Shown: positions 1-6,647, counted from the stretch's first letter. The stretch: 7,412 bases of DNA from Treponema sp. (GCA_031254175.1 JAIRUY010000233.1:1-7412), one strand, 5' to 3'. The notes: generated by a model not told the origin, from the letters alone. Program-made: numbers and translations.

Positions 1-2
1 AT

Positions 3-1547
3 ATGGCCATGGAAAATATTTCTGACGATTTCTTTGACACTTATCTTTTTTATCGTACTCAAATTAATTCGCTGTTACAGGAATTTGTTTCTCTTGGTAT
101 GGATGCAAAGGTGACGGAATTAGCCGTGTTGTTATGTGAATACCAAGATGATGACGAAGTGATTAAATATATTGAGGATATAGCTTATAATATTGCACAG
201 TATATTAATAGAATAAAGATAAACTTTGAACGTTACAATGAGTTAAATAAAGAAAATGACAGTAAATTACGGGAAAAATTTGTCATTATGGGCTGGACTG
301 GTACCGGAACCACAGACATCGGCGCTAACCCTTTTCATGAAAAATATATAAATGTAGGTACTCACGGCGTTGTTCTTGATACCATACTTTCTGAAAGTTT
401 TATTATCCCGCTTGGGATTTGGTGGCGTATTCTTTTTATGCTGATTTTTATCCCTCTTTTCTTCATTGCGACAAGCCGGCTTTCTCCGGTAATTCGGGCA
501 TTTTCGGGTTTTGCTGCTACATTGATTATTTTTTTCGGTGCCATTTTTCTGTTCCGTTTAACAGGCGTTTATTGGGGGCCGCTTGGCGCTGTTTTATCCA
601 TGCTTGGCGCAACAATAGCGCGGGAAATAATTGCCTATGCCGGATCGGAAAAAGAAAAACAATTTATCCGCAGTGCGTTTTCTACCTATGTTTCACATAA
701 AGTAGTTGATGAAATAATTGCCGATCCTTCGCGTTTGCAATTGGGAGGAGCAAACCGTTACATGACGGCTATCTTTACCGATGTAAGGGGATTTTCCACG
801 ATTGCTGAAAAACTCCATCCGGAAGAGCTTGTAAGTCTTTTGAACCGATATCTCACTGCAATGAGTAATATTATTCTTGAAGAAAAAGGAACTGTCGATA
901 AATACGAAGGTGATGCGATTATTGCATTCTTCGGCGCTCCTCTGGAACTGCCGGATCATGCCCTGCGAGCCTGTATTACCGCGATTAGAATGAAGAAAAT
1001 TGAAGAGGAACTAAACCAAACTTTCATAGAGCAAAAAATGACTCCGTTTCCGCTGCTGACACGGATTGGTATTAATACAGGTGATATGGTAGCGGGTAAC
1101 ATGGGGAGTGAAAACAAGATGGATTATACGATCATGGGCAATGCGGTAAATCTTACTGCACGTCTTGAAGGTATTAATAAACAATACGGAACGTGGATAC
1201 TTTCTTCTGAGAATACAGTGCTGGAAACCGGCAGCCACCTGTTGTACAGAAAACTTGACCGGGTACGGGCTGTTGGCATTAACGAACCTGTACGCCTTTG
1301 CGAACTTTTGGATTTGGCTGATCAGGCAAATGATAAAGATCGAAAGCTTGTAACAGTTTTTCACGAAGCTTTGGATAACTTTGAAAAACGGCAATGGAAA
1401 TCTGCAGCGGAAGGTTTCATGGAAGCCGTTGCAATCAACAGGAAAGATGACGCTTTGTCAAAATTGTACCTTGAACGAAGTGAAGAATTTATTAAAACCC
1501 CGCCGGCAGACGAATGGGACGGAGTATATAACCTTACCTCTAAATAA
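3..1547 (+). CDS. CHASE2-type membrane adenylate cyclase (class III), 5' end outside window
   Basis: Converts ATP to cyclic AMP at the inner membrane, probably in response to a signal sensed by an external CHASE2 domain. Residues about 95-130 match the end of a CHASE2 domain (IMGWTGTGTTDIG, then NVGTHGVVLDTIL). Three membrane helices follow at about 138-157, 163-183 and 188-208. The cyclase domain (about 251-440) has both metal-binding aspartates (D260 in FTDVRGFS, D304 in KYEGDA), the adenine-selecting pair K300 and D374 (MDYTIMG), and the transition-state residues N383 and R387 (GNAVNLTARLE), so it should be active and ATP-specific. The tail (about 454-492) is helical and resembles a single tetratricopeptide unit. 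The frame is open to the window edge and most of CHASE2 is missing, so the ATG codons at 3 and 9 are probably internal and the gene is cut by the window. No clear terminator follows. Family call is firm; the signal is unknown. Confidence 0.9.
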   Translation: MAMENISDDFFDTYLFYRTQINSLLQEFVSLGMDAKVTELAVLLCEYQDDDEVIKYIEDIAYNIAQYINRIKINFERYNELNKENDSKLREKFVIMGWTGTGTTDIGANPFHEKYINVGTHGVVLDTILSESFIIPLGIWWRILFMLIFIPLFFIATSRLSPVIRAFSGFAATLIIFFGAIFLFRLTGVYWGPLGAVLSMLGATIAREIIAYAGSEKEKQFIRSAFSTYVSHKVVDEIIADPSRLQLGGANRYMTAIFTDVRGFSTIAEKLHPEELVSLLNRYLTAMSNIILEEKGTVDKYEGDAIIAFFGAPLELPDHALRACITAIRMKKIEEELNQTFIEQKMTPFPLLTRIGINTGDMVAGNMGSENKMDYTIMGNAVNLTARLEGINKQYGTWILSSENTVLETGSHLLYRKLDRVRAVGINEPVRLCELLDLADQANDKDRKLVTVFHEALDNFEKRQWKSAAEGFMEAVAINRKDDALSKLYLERSEEFIKTPPADEWDGVYNLTSK

Positions 1548-1584
1548 AATCTTTATGCCCCTCTTTTAATAAAAATTTAATTTA

Positions 1585-1593
1585 TGTTAAAAT
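1585..1593 (+). promoter_or_regulatory. Candidate extended -10 promoter for the asd-lysA-dapL operon
   Basis: TG, one base, then TAAAAT gives an extended -10 element with five of six consensus bases. It lies in the AT-rich gap between the cyclase stop and asd. The -35 region (around 1565-1570, TTTAAT) is weak, which is usual for extended -10 promoters. Transcription would begin near 1600, leaving a leader of roughly 14 bases that starts at the ribosome binding site. This is inference from sequence pattern only. Confidence 0.35.
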
Positions 1594-1600
1594 GAGTGCA

Positions 1601-1607
1601 AAAGGAG
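1601..1607 (+). promoter_or_regulatory. Ribosome binding site that fixes the asd start
   Basis: AAAGGAG sits 6 bases before the ATG at 1614. A GTG at 1596 is in the same frame, but it lies ahead of this site and the six extra residues (starting MQKELF) are unlike the start of the family, so 1614 is preferred. Confidence 0.8.
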
Positions 1608-1613
1608 CTATTT

Positions 1614-2714
1614 ATGTCAAAGATCCCTGTAGGTATTTTAGGCGCAACCGGCATGGTCGGGCAGCAGTATATTTCCCTTCTTAATGATCACCCGTGGTTT
1701 GATGTGCGTTTTGTGGCAGCTTCACCGCGAAGTGCAGGAAAAAAATATAAAGAGGCTGTTGCGGGAAGATGGCAGCTTGTTAATACTTTCGCTGCGCATG
1801 TGGGCGGAATAATTGTCGAAGACGCCAATGATGTAAACCGCGCAGCGGCGGCGTTTAAAAAAGGCGAATGTTCATTTGTATTTTCCGCCCTTGAAATGGG
1901 CAAAAATGAGACCTGCGCTCTTGAAGAAGCGTATGCTGCCGCGGGAATCCCTGTAATTTCAAACGCATCGGCTCACCGCTGGACTCCTGATGTGCCGGTT
2001 TTGATCGCCGAGATTAACCCTCATCATGCGGATATTATCCCAATGCAGAAAAAAGCGCGCGGCTGGGATCGCGGTTTTATCGCAGTCAAGCCCAACTGCT
2101 CAATTCAAAGTTATATGAAACCCATTCATGCTCTTGCGCAGGCCGGCTTCCATGCACAGAAGATGTTTGTTACAACAATGCAGGCGGTTTCCGGCGCCGG
2201 TTATCCCGGCGTTTCAAGCCTTGATGTGCTTGATAATCTTTATCCCCTGAAAGGCGAAGAAGAAAAGTCCGAAACAGAACCGCTTAAAATTTTTGGCTCC
2301 ATTGATAATGGTATTTTCAGGAATGCCGAGTTCCCGAAAATTTCCGCACACTGTAACCGGGTGCCGGTTATTGACGGACATACTGCCTGTGTCTCGGTGG
2401 AATTTGCCGGCAAAAAGCCCGGTTCCATGGAAGAAATCAAAGCAATTTGGGCGGCCTACAAAGGAATCCCTCAGGAAGCGAATTTTCCGATGGCTCCGAA
2501 GCAGCCAATCATTTACCGTGAAGAAGATGATCGCCCTCAGCCGCGTAAAGATCGTAATGCCGATAAGGCGATGGCTGTTGTTGCCGGCCGGCTTCGTCCC
2601 TGCAAGGTCTTTGATATCAGTTTCATGGCGCTTTCGCATAACACAATACGCGGCGCGGCGGGCGGCGGTATACTTAACGCGGAACTTTTAAAATACAAGG
2701 GATATCTGGGATAA
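1614..2714 (+). CDS. asd: Aspartate-semialdehyde dehydrogenase, archaeal/fungal-type
   Basis: Reduces 4-aspartyl phosphate to aspartate semialdehyde with NADPH in the cytoplasm, the branch point toward lysine, threonine and methionine. The protein has 366 residues, normal for the archaeal/fungal-type branch of the family. The nucleotide-binding loop GATGMVG is at residues 10-16. The catalytic cysteine is C162 in AVKPNCSIQ, and the catalytic base is H256 in RVPVIDGHTACV. The C-terminus has the conserved SHNTIRGAAGGGILNAE helix region. The start at 1614 is set by AAAGGAG six bases upstream; an in-frame GTG at 1596 is rejected. It is the first gene of a tight cluster, with only 2 bases before the lysA-family gene. 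All key residues are present, so it should be functional. Nothing in composition or length suggests damage. Confidence 0.95.
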   Translation: MSKIPVGILGATGMVGQQYISLLNDHPWFDVRFVAASPRSAGKKYKEAVAGRWQLVNTFAAHVGGIIVEDANDVNRAAAAFKKGECSFVFSALEMGKNETCALEEAYAAAGIPVISNASAHRWTPDVPVLIAEINPHHADIIPMQKKARGWDRGFIAVKPNCSIQSYMKPIHALAQAGFHAQKMFVTTMQAVSGAGYPGVSSLDVLDNLYPLKGEEEKSETEPLKIFGSIDNGIFRNAEFPKISAHCNRVPVIDGHTACVSVEFAGKKPGSMEEIKAIWAAYKGIPQEANFPMAPKQPIIYREEDDRPQPRKDRNADKAMAVVAGRLRPCKVFDISFMALSHNTIRGAAGGGILNAELLKYKGYLG

Positions 2715-2716
2715 AT

Positions 2717-4027
2717 ATGAGCGAAAAATATTTTCCTCTGGAAAGGTCAGCCCTTGAAAAACTGGCGGAGAAATACCCGACACCGTTTTATATTTACGAT
2801 GAAAAGGCAATAATAGAAAATGTGCGCCGGATCAAGACGGCGTTTTCTGTTTTTCCTTCTTACAAGAACTATTTTGCGGTCAAAGCGCTGCCCAATCCCT
2901 ATGTCTTAAAAATACTTGCCGCTGAGGGTTTTGGCGCCGATTGTTCAAGTTACCCTGAACTGCTGCTTGCCGAAATGGCAGGGATGAAGGGAGAAGAACT
3001 GATGTTCAGTTCAAATGAAACGCCGGCATCGGAATATGCTGCCGCCCGAAAAATGGGAGCGGTAATAAATCTTGACGATTTTTCCCACATTGAGTTTCTG
3101 GAAAAATCTTTAATCAATGCCGGAGGAATGCCGGAATTGATTTCCATGCGCTACAACCCCGGCCCGCTTAAAGAGGGCAATGCCATTATCGGCAGGCCGG
3201 AAGAAGCAAAATACGGTTTTATGCGTGAACAAATACTCCGCGGATATTCGCTTCTTAAGGAGAAAGGCGTCAAGCGGTTTGCATTGCACACAATGGTCGC
3301 TTCAAATGAACTTTCAATTCCCTACCATATTGAAACTGCAAGGATGCTCTTTGAACTTGCGGTTGAGATAAAGGAAAAAACAGGAGTGTGTCTGGAGTTT
3401 GTAAATCTGGGCGGCGGCGTTGGGATTCCCTATGAACCCGAACAGACAGCGGTTGATTATCATACTTTGGCTTTCGGCATACAGAAAACGTATAACGAAA
3501 TCATTAAACCTTCAGGGCTTGATCCTCTGGGTATCCGTACCGAGTGGGGAAGGACAGTAACAGGCCCGTACGGCTGGCTTGTGACCCGGGCAATTCACAA
3601 AAAAGACATTTACCGCAAATATATTGCAGTTGATGCCTGTATGGCCGATTTAATGCGCCCCGGTCTCTACGGCGCATATCATCATATAACAATTCCCGGC
3701 AGGGAAAACGAACCGTTATCTGAAATCTACGATGTTGTGGGCAGCCTGTGCGAAAACAACGACAAGTTTGCTGTTCAAAGAAATTTACCGGAGATTGATG
3801 CTGCTTCGCAGGGCGGCAGCGGTGACTTCGTTATTTTTCACGATGCCGGCGCTCACGGAAGATCGATGGGATTTAACTACAACGGCAAGCTGCGCTGCGG
3901 CGAACTTCTGCTCAGGGCTGACAGCCATGCTTCGCAAAACGGCTCTGTAATACAAATCCGCCGTCCTGAGACAGTTGAAGATTATTTTGCTACGCTGGAC
4001 ATTCCCGGCGTGGAAAAATTTTGCTAA
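2717..4027 (+). CDS. lysA: Diaminopimelate decarboxylase-family PLP enzyme (LysA-like, divergent motifs)
   Basis: Predicted to decarboxylate meso-diaminopimelate to L-lysine, the last lysine step, as a cytoplasmic fold-type III PLP enzyme. The 436 residues cover the whole family: an N-terminal barrel with the PLP lysine K56 in YFAVKALPNP, the phosphate-binding glycines 232-234 (LGGGVGIPY), and a C-terminal beta domain with C345 in SLCENND and Y388 in GFNYNGKLR. Two motifs differ from classical LysA: the usual HIGS is H191-TMVASN, and the usual EPGR is E276-WGR. A LysA-like group with very similar text (GSLCENNDKFA, NYNGKLR) is known to me from anaerobic Firmicutes annotated as diaminopimelate decarboxylase. 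The gene lies 2 bases after asd and 10 before dapL, which supports the lysine role. The upstream GGGA at 2708-2711 is a weak binding site, so translation is probably coupled to asd. Another amino acid decarboxylase of this fold is the main alternative. Confidence 0.85.
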   Translation: MSEKYFPLERSALEKLAEKYPTPFYIYDEKAIIENVRRIKTAFSVFPSYKNYFAVKALPNPYVLKILAAEGFGADCSSYPELLLAEMAGMKGEELMFSSNETPASEYAAARKMGAVINLDDFSHIEFLEKSLINAGGMPELISMRYNPGPLKEGNAIIGRPEEAKYGFMREQILRGYSLLKEKGVKRFALHTMVASNELSIPYHIETARMLFELAVEIKEKTGVCLEFVNLGGGVGIPYEPEQTAVDYHTLAFGIQKTYNEIIKPSGLDPLGIRTEWGRTVTGPYGWLVTRAIHKKDIYRKYIAVDACMADLMRPGLYGAYHHITIPGRENEPLSEIYDVVGSLCENNDKFAVQRNLPEIDAASQGGSGDFVIFHDAGAHGRSMGFNYNGKLRCGELLLRADSHASQNGSVIQIRRPETVEDYFATLDIPGVEKFC

Positions 4028-4031
4028 GGAG
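4025..4031 (+). promoter_or_regulatory. dapL ribosome binding site overlapping the lysA stop codon
   Basis: TAAGGAG uses the TAA stop of the upstream gene as its first three bases and stands 6 bases before the ATG at 4038. It decides the dapL start against an upstream in-frame start at 3975, which would lie inside lysA and add 21 residues unlike the family. Confidence 0.85.
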
Positions 4032-4037
4032 AAAAAA

Positions 4038-5237
4038 ATGATTAACCGTAATCCGCATATTGCCAATTTAAAAGCCGGGTATCTTTTTCCGGAAATTGCC
4101 AAACGGAGGCGTGAATATGCTTCAAAAAATCCGGATGCAAAAATTATCAGCCTTGGGATTGGAAATACGACAGAGCCGATTATGCCGTATATCAATGCAG
4201 GTCTTGTTGACGGAGCGAAGCAGCTTGGAACAGTTGAGGGTTATTCAGGCTATCAGGACGAGGGAAAGGCGGCGTTAAGGGAAAAAATTTCTGTGGTTTT
4301 TTACAGCGGCAAATTTCAGATTGACGAAATTTTTATATCAGACGGAGCAAAATGCGATATTGGCAGACTACAGATACTTTTTGGAGCGGGAACACAAATA
4401 GCAGTACAGGACCCTTCGTATCCTGTTTATGTTGACGGTTCCGTACTTGCAGGGGCTGCGGGCGGATGGGAAGGAAACGGATACTCCGGGATCACATATC
4501 TTCCCTGCACTGCGGAAAATAATTTTTTTCCGAATCTCGATCTGATTTCGCAAAACAGTCTTATTTATTTTTGTTCACCCAACAATCCAACAGGAGCGGT
4601 CGCTGATCGTTCCCAGCTTTCGGCGTTAGTGGAAACGGCGGTTAACAAAGGCTGTATCATAATTTTTGATGCGGCTTACAGTGAATTTATCCGCGATCCT
4701 TCCCTGCCAAAAAGCATCTACGATATAGACATGGCCGATCGTTGCGCCATTGAAGTAAACTCGTTTTCCAAGCCCGCCGGTTTTACAGGAATACGCCTTG
4801 GCTGGTCTGTTGTTCCAAAGGCACTGAAATATTCCGGCGGAGAAAGCGTCAATGCGGACTGGAACAGAATAGCCGGCACTATTTTCAACGGCGCATCCAA
4901 TATTGCCCAGGCCGGCGGACTTGCCGCTCTCGACGAAGAGGGACTTTCTGAAATGCGCGCACAAACCGATTTTTATCTGGGTAACGCAAAACTTATCAGA
5001 GATACGCTACAGAAACTAAAAATAAACTGTATAGGCGGAGATAATTCTCCGTACATTTGGGCTCATTTCCCCGGCAGGGACAGTTGGGAAGTTTTTGCCG
5101 ATATCCTTGAGAAGTGTCATATTGTAACCACTCCCGGCGCAGGTTTTGGTCCCGCAGGCCAAAATTTTGTGCGTTTTTCCGCGTTTGGCCATCGTGCCGA
5201 TGTAGAAGAAGCATGCCGGCGGCTCGGTAATTTATAG
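4038..5237 (+). CDS. dapL: LL-diaminopimelate aminotransferase, chlamydial-like type
   Basis: Transfers the amino group of glutamate to tetrahydrodipicolinate, giving LL-diaminopimelate in one step and bypassing DapD, DapC and DapE. It is a cytoplasmic fold-type I PLP enzyme of 399 residues, normal for DapL. The start region NPHIANLKAGYLFPEIAKR and LGIGNTTEPI match DapL N-termini. Further hallmarks are SDGAKCDIGR, DPSYPVYVD, CSPNNPTG, IIFDAAYSEFI, the PLP lysine K245 in NSFSKPAGFTGIRLGW, and the carboxylate-binding arginine R379 in FVRFSAFG. The substrate loop reads GYSGYQDEG (68-76) where most DapL proteins have GYGPEQG. From memory the text is closest to chlamydial DapL (NPH near the start, IGDTTQP, DPSLPKSI, TFNGAS). 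It is last in the asd-lysA-dapL cluster and its stop lies in the base of a hairpin. The protein looks intact. Confidence 0.93.
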   Translation: MINRNPHIANLKAGYLFPEIAKRRREYASKNPDAKIISLGIGNTTEPIMPYINAGLVDGAKQLGTVEGYSGYQDEGKAALREKISVVFYSGKFQIDEIFISDGAKCDIGRLQILFGAGTQIAVQDPSYPVYVDGSVLAGAAGGWEGNGYSGITYLPCTAENNFFPNLDLISQNSLIYFCSPNNPTGAVADRSQLSALVETAVNKGCIIIFDAAYSEFIRDPSLPKSIYDIDMADRCAIEVNSFSKPAGFTGIRLGWSVVPKALKYSGGESVNADWNRIAGTIFNGASNIAQAGGLAALDEEGLSEMRAQTDFYLGNAKLIRDTLQKLKINCIGGDNSPYIWAHFPGRDSWEVFADILEKCHIVTTPGAGFGPAGQNFVRFSAFGHRADVEEACRRLGNL

Positions 5238-5263
5238 TGAAACAACTTAAATTGTTTCACTAT
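5234..5263 (+). terminator. Perfect 12-bp hairpin at the dapL stop, probable operon terminator
   Basis: ATAGTGAAACAA and its exact complement TTGTTTCACTAT are separated by the six-base loop CTTAAA. The dapL TAG stop lies in the left arm. The following bases (TTCC) are only a weak uridine tract and the stem is AT-rich, so termination may be inefficient; RNA stabilisation is another possible role. Confidence 0.5.
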
Positions 5264-5277
5264 TTCCGATTGTAATT

Positions 5278-5317
5278 CTTTCTGTAACAACGAATACCAA
5301 TTCGATGTTACAGAAAG
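5278..5317. terminator. Long near-perfect hairpin between convergent genes, possible bidirectional terminator
   Basis: A perfect 12-bp outer stem (CTTTCTGTAACA and its complement at 5306-5317) is followed by one A/A mismatch and a 5-bp inner stem (CGAAT at 5291-5295, ATTCG at 5300-5304) closing the loop ACCA. It lies between dapL (+) and azlD (-) and could stop transcripts from both. Neither side has a clear T-run, so an intrinsic terminator is not certain; a palindromic repeat or protein site is possible. Confidence 0.45.
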
Positions 5318-5379
5318 TAAAATTAAAGGTGTATATAATTAATAGAGTTGTTCGGAAACTGCAAATCTAAGATACATTG

Positions 5380-5778
5380 TTACAGAGCAAGCATCCTCTG
5401 CAAGATCATAAAAATACCGGTTCCTGCAAAGATACTGATAAGAGGATTTCGTTTCCATATATGAATTAGAGCAGTTAAAATTGCAGCAATTATGACTGCG
5501 GAGGAATTGCCGAATTCCCCTGATACAGGAGAGGATGAAAAGAGAGAAAGTAAATTTTTTGTCAGGTCTCGTATAGAAGGTCCGAGAGCATTAAAAGCTA
5601 AAACAGTCATGGCTGCCGGAGGGACGATACGTTCAATAAAATCCAAAAAGATCCTTGCGCCCTTTGACCGGGAATTTCCCGTATTTGAAAAAAAGATGAA
5701 AGGGAAGGCGCGGCTGAAAAAGATTACAGCTCCCATGGCGCATATCATAATTGCCGCTTCGGTAACTGATACTTTCAT
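5380..5778 (-). CDS. azlD: AzlD-family small subunit of branched-chain amino acid exporter
   Basis: Small membrane partner of AzlC; the pair (also called BrnFE) exports branched-chain amino acids and related compounds across the inner membrane. The 132 residues are slightly longer than the usual 100-110. Hydrophobic segments lie at about 8-30, 52-66, 93-108 and 112-128. Family landmarks are SRAFPFIFF (22-30), ERIVPPAAMTVLAF (49-62), and the C-terminal NPLISIFAGTGIFMILQ (111-127). A serine-rich stretch of about 12 residues around 78-92 accounts for some of the extra length. The ATG overlaps the azlC TGA in ATGA (5775-5778), showing coupled translation, and AAGGA at 5787-5791 (- strand) serves as ribosome binding site. 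The gene converges on dapL. Substrate is inferred from the family and from the neighbouring binding protein. Confidence 0.88.
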   Translation of the reverse strand: MKVSVTEAAIMICAMGAVIFFSRAFPFIFFSNTGNSRSKGARIFLDFIERIVPPAAMTVLAFNALGPSIRDLTKNLLSLFSSSPVSGEFGNSSAVIIAAILTALIHIWKRNPLISIFAGTGIFMILQRMLAL

Positions 5779-6569
5779 GACGATTTTCCTTTTTCACCGG
5801 AAACATTGCTGTTAGCGCCGGTAATTACTTCCCAAAATGAAGATAAAACAAGCGCCAGAACCATCCCTGCCAGAAGTGTTATGCGTTCAGGAAGCAGTAT
5901 GACGGAAAGAAGCGCCGCGGCAGCGGAAAGTAAAAACACACCCGATTTATTGAAAGAAAAACGGTAACATCTGCCTTGCTGTACATTTTCCGTGGGTTTT
6001 TTTGAAATATTAAATGCCCTGAAAATCTGTTCCAGAAAAAGGATTATAAAAAGTGCCGTTAAAGAAAATCCGATCCCTTCCATATCAAAAGGAAAAAGCG
6101 AACCTATAACCGCACCCGCGAGACTTCCCCCTATCCAATAACAGTGATCCAGCAATGAAACATAAAACATAAAGCGTTTTCTTTCGTTATCTGACCATTT
6201 GCTTTGCAGATTGTCAGGCAATGACGAAAGAAGGGCAAAAGTTTCGTCAGTCATGGAAAAAACAAGATAGGGTCTGACAGGGCCTTTTGGGAAACGGTTG
6301 AGCATGGAAAGCCCGTAGGCAATATGTCTTGCGCTGATTACCAGTTGTATTAAACATGCCTCAAGAAGCGCAGCTCCGGAAACAAAGAGACCTACGGCTG
6401 CATATTGCCCTGCCCCTGTATACATCCAGATGCTCATAAAAAGAGCCAAAAACCAGGGATAACCTGCATCAGAAAGGAGAAGCCCAAAGCCTATTCCAAT
6501 AGCAGTGTATCCCAGCAAAACAGGCACTGAATAAATAAAGGCTGCTTTTAACAGTGATGTATCTTTCAT
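5775..6569 (-). CDS. azlC: AzlC-family large subunit of branched-chain amino acid exporter
   Basis: Large subunit of an AzlCD (BrnFE-like) inner-membrane exporter of branched-chain amino acids. The 264 residues are somewhat longer than the usual 230-245. Hydrophobic segments lie at about 9-32, 36-62, 65-82, 133-160, 166-186, 210-226 and 228-247. Family landmarks are GYTAIGIGFGLLLS (20-33), TGAGQYAAVGLF (51-62), the SARHIAYG motif (79-86) and FSMTDETFALL (104-114). The extra length comes from a polar loop at about 187-208 and a hydrophilic tail after 250. It is the first gene of a two-gene operon and overlaps azlD by 4 bases. No ribosome binding site is visible before the ATG at 6569, and the bases just upstream are almost entirely A and T. 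The gene is transcribed away from a branched-chain amino acid binding protein gene. Confidence 0.92.
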   Translation of the reverse strand: MKDTSLLKAAFIYSVPVLLGYTAIGIGFGLLLSDAGYPWFLALFMSIWMYTGAGQYAAVGLFVSGAALLEACLIQLVISARHIAYGLSMLNRFPKGPVRPYLVFSMTDETFALLSSLPDNLQSKWSDNERKRFMFYVSLLDHCYWIGGSLAGAVIGSLFPFDMEGIGFSLTALFIILFLEQIFRAFNISKKPTENVQQGRCYRFSFNKSGVFLLSAAAALLSVILLPERITLLAGMVLALVLSSFWEVITGANSNVSGEKGKSS

Positions 6570-6575
6570 TTTTTA

Positions 6576-6605
6576 ATAATAAAACTTAAAAAATTATTCT
6601 TGCAA
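6576..6605 (-). promoter_or_regulatory. Candidate azlCD promoter ending 6 bases before the start codon
   Basis: On the - strand, TTGCAA (6600-6605) and TATTAT (6576-6581) are spaced by 18 bases, matching four and five bases of the sigma-70 consensus. The -10 ends six bases before the azlC ATG, so transcription from it would begin at or next to the start codon and give a leaderless message. This fits the missing ribosome binding site, but in AT-rich DNA the match may be chance. Confidence 0.3.
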
Positions 6606-6619
6606 GTGCCTGAATGGTA

Positions 6620-6647
6620 TGGACAAGGTTTTTATATTTTATATAAA
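6620..6647 (+). promoter_or_regulatory. Candidate sigma-70 promoter for the binding-protein gene
   Basis: TGGACA (6620-6625) and TATAAA (6642-6647) are spaced by 16 bases, each one mismatch from consensus. Transcription would begin near 6654, leaving a leader of about 34 bases that contains the strong TAAGGAGG site. A 14-bp perfect palindrome (6636-6649) covers the -10 and might be an operator. Confidence 0.45.

Noticed and set aside
1596..1613. In-frame GTG upstream start for asd
   Set aside because: It lies ahead of the AAAGGAG site, adds six residues unlike the family, and would precede the predicted transcript start. ATG at 1614 fits spacing and family start.
1548..1613. Lysine riboswitch or leader peptide before asd
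   Set aside because: The gap is only 66 bases, much shorter than a lysine riboswitch, with no stable stems and no short open frame rich in lysine codons.
2214..2639. 141-codon open frame on the - strand inside asd
   Set aside because: It is antisense to a clearly functional gene, has no family resemblance or binding site, and its composition follows the codon pattern of asd.
3975..4037. Upstream start extending dapL by 21 residues into lysA
   Set aside because: The TAAGGAG site six bases before 4038 and the family N-terminus (MINRNPH) fix the start at 4038.
3785..4195. 136-codon open frame on the - strand across the lysA-dapL junction
   Set aside because: It is antisense to two well-supported genes, has no recognisable domain, and would need a promoter inside dapL.
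5238..5379. Small RNA gene or mobile element in the convergent spacer
   Set aside because: The structure is explained by two hairpins; there is no transposase remnant, no target duplication flanking the block and no known RNA motif that I can recognise.
5492..5815. 107-codon open frame on the + strand opposite azlD and the end of azlC
   Set aside because: The - strand encodes recognisable AzlD here with a 4-base overlap to azlC; the + frame is a low-complexity shadow.
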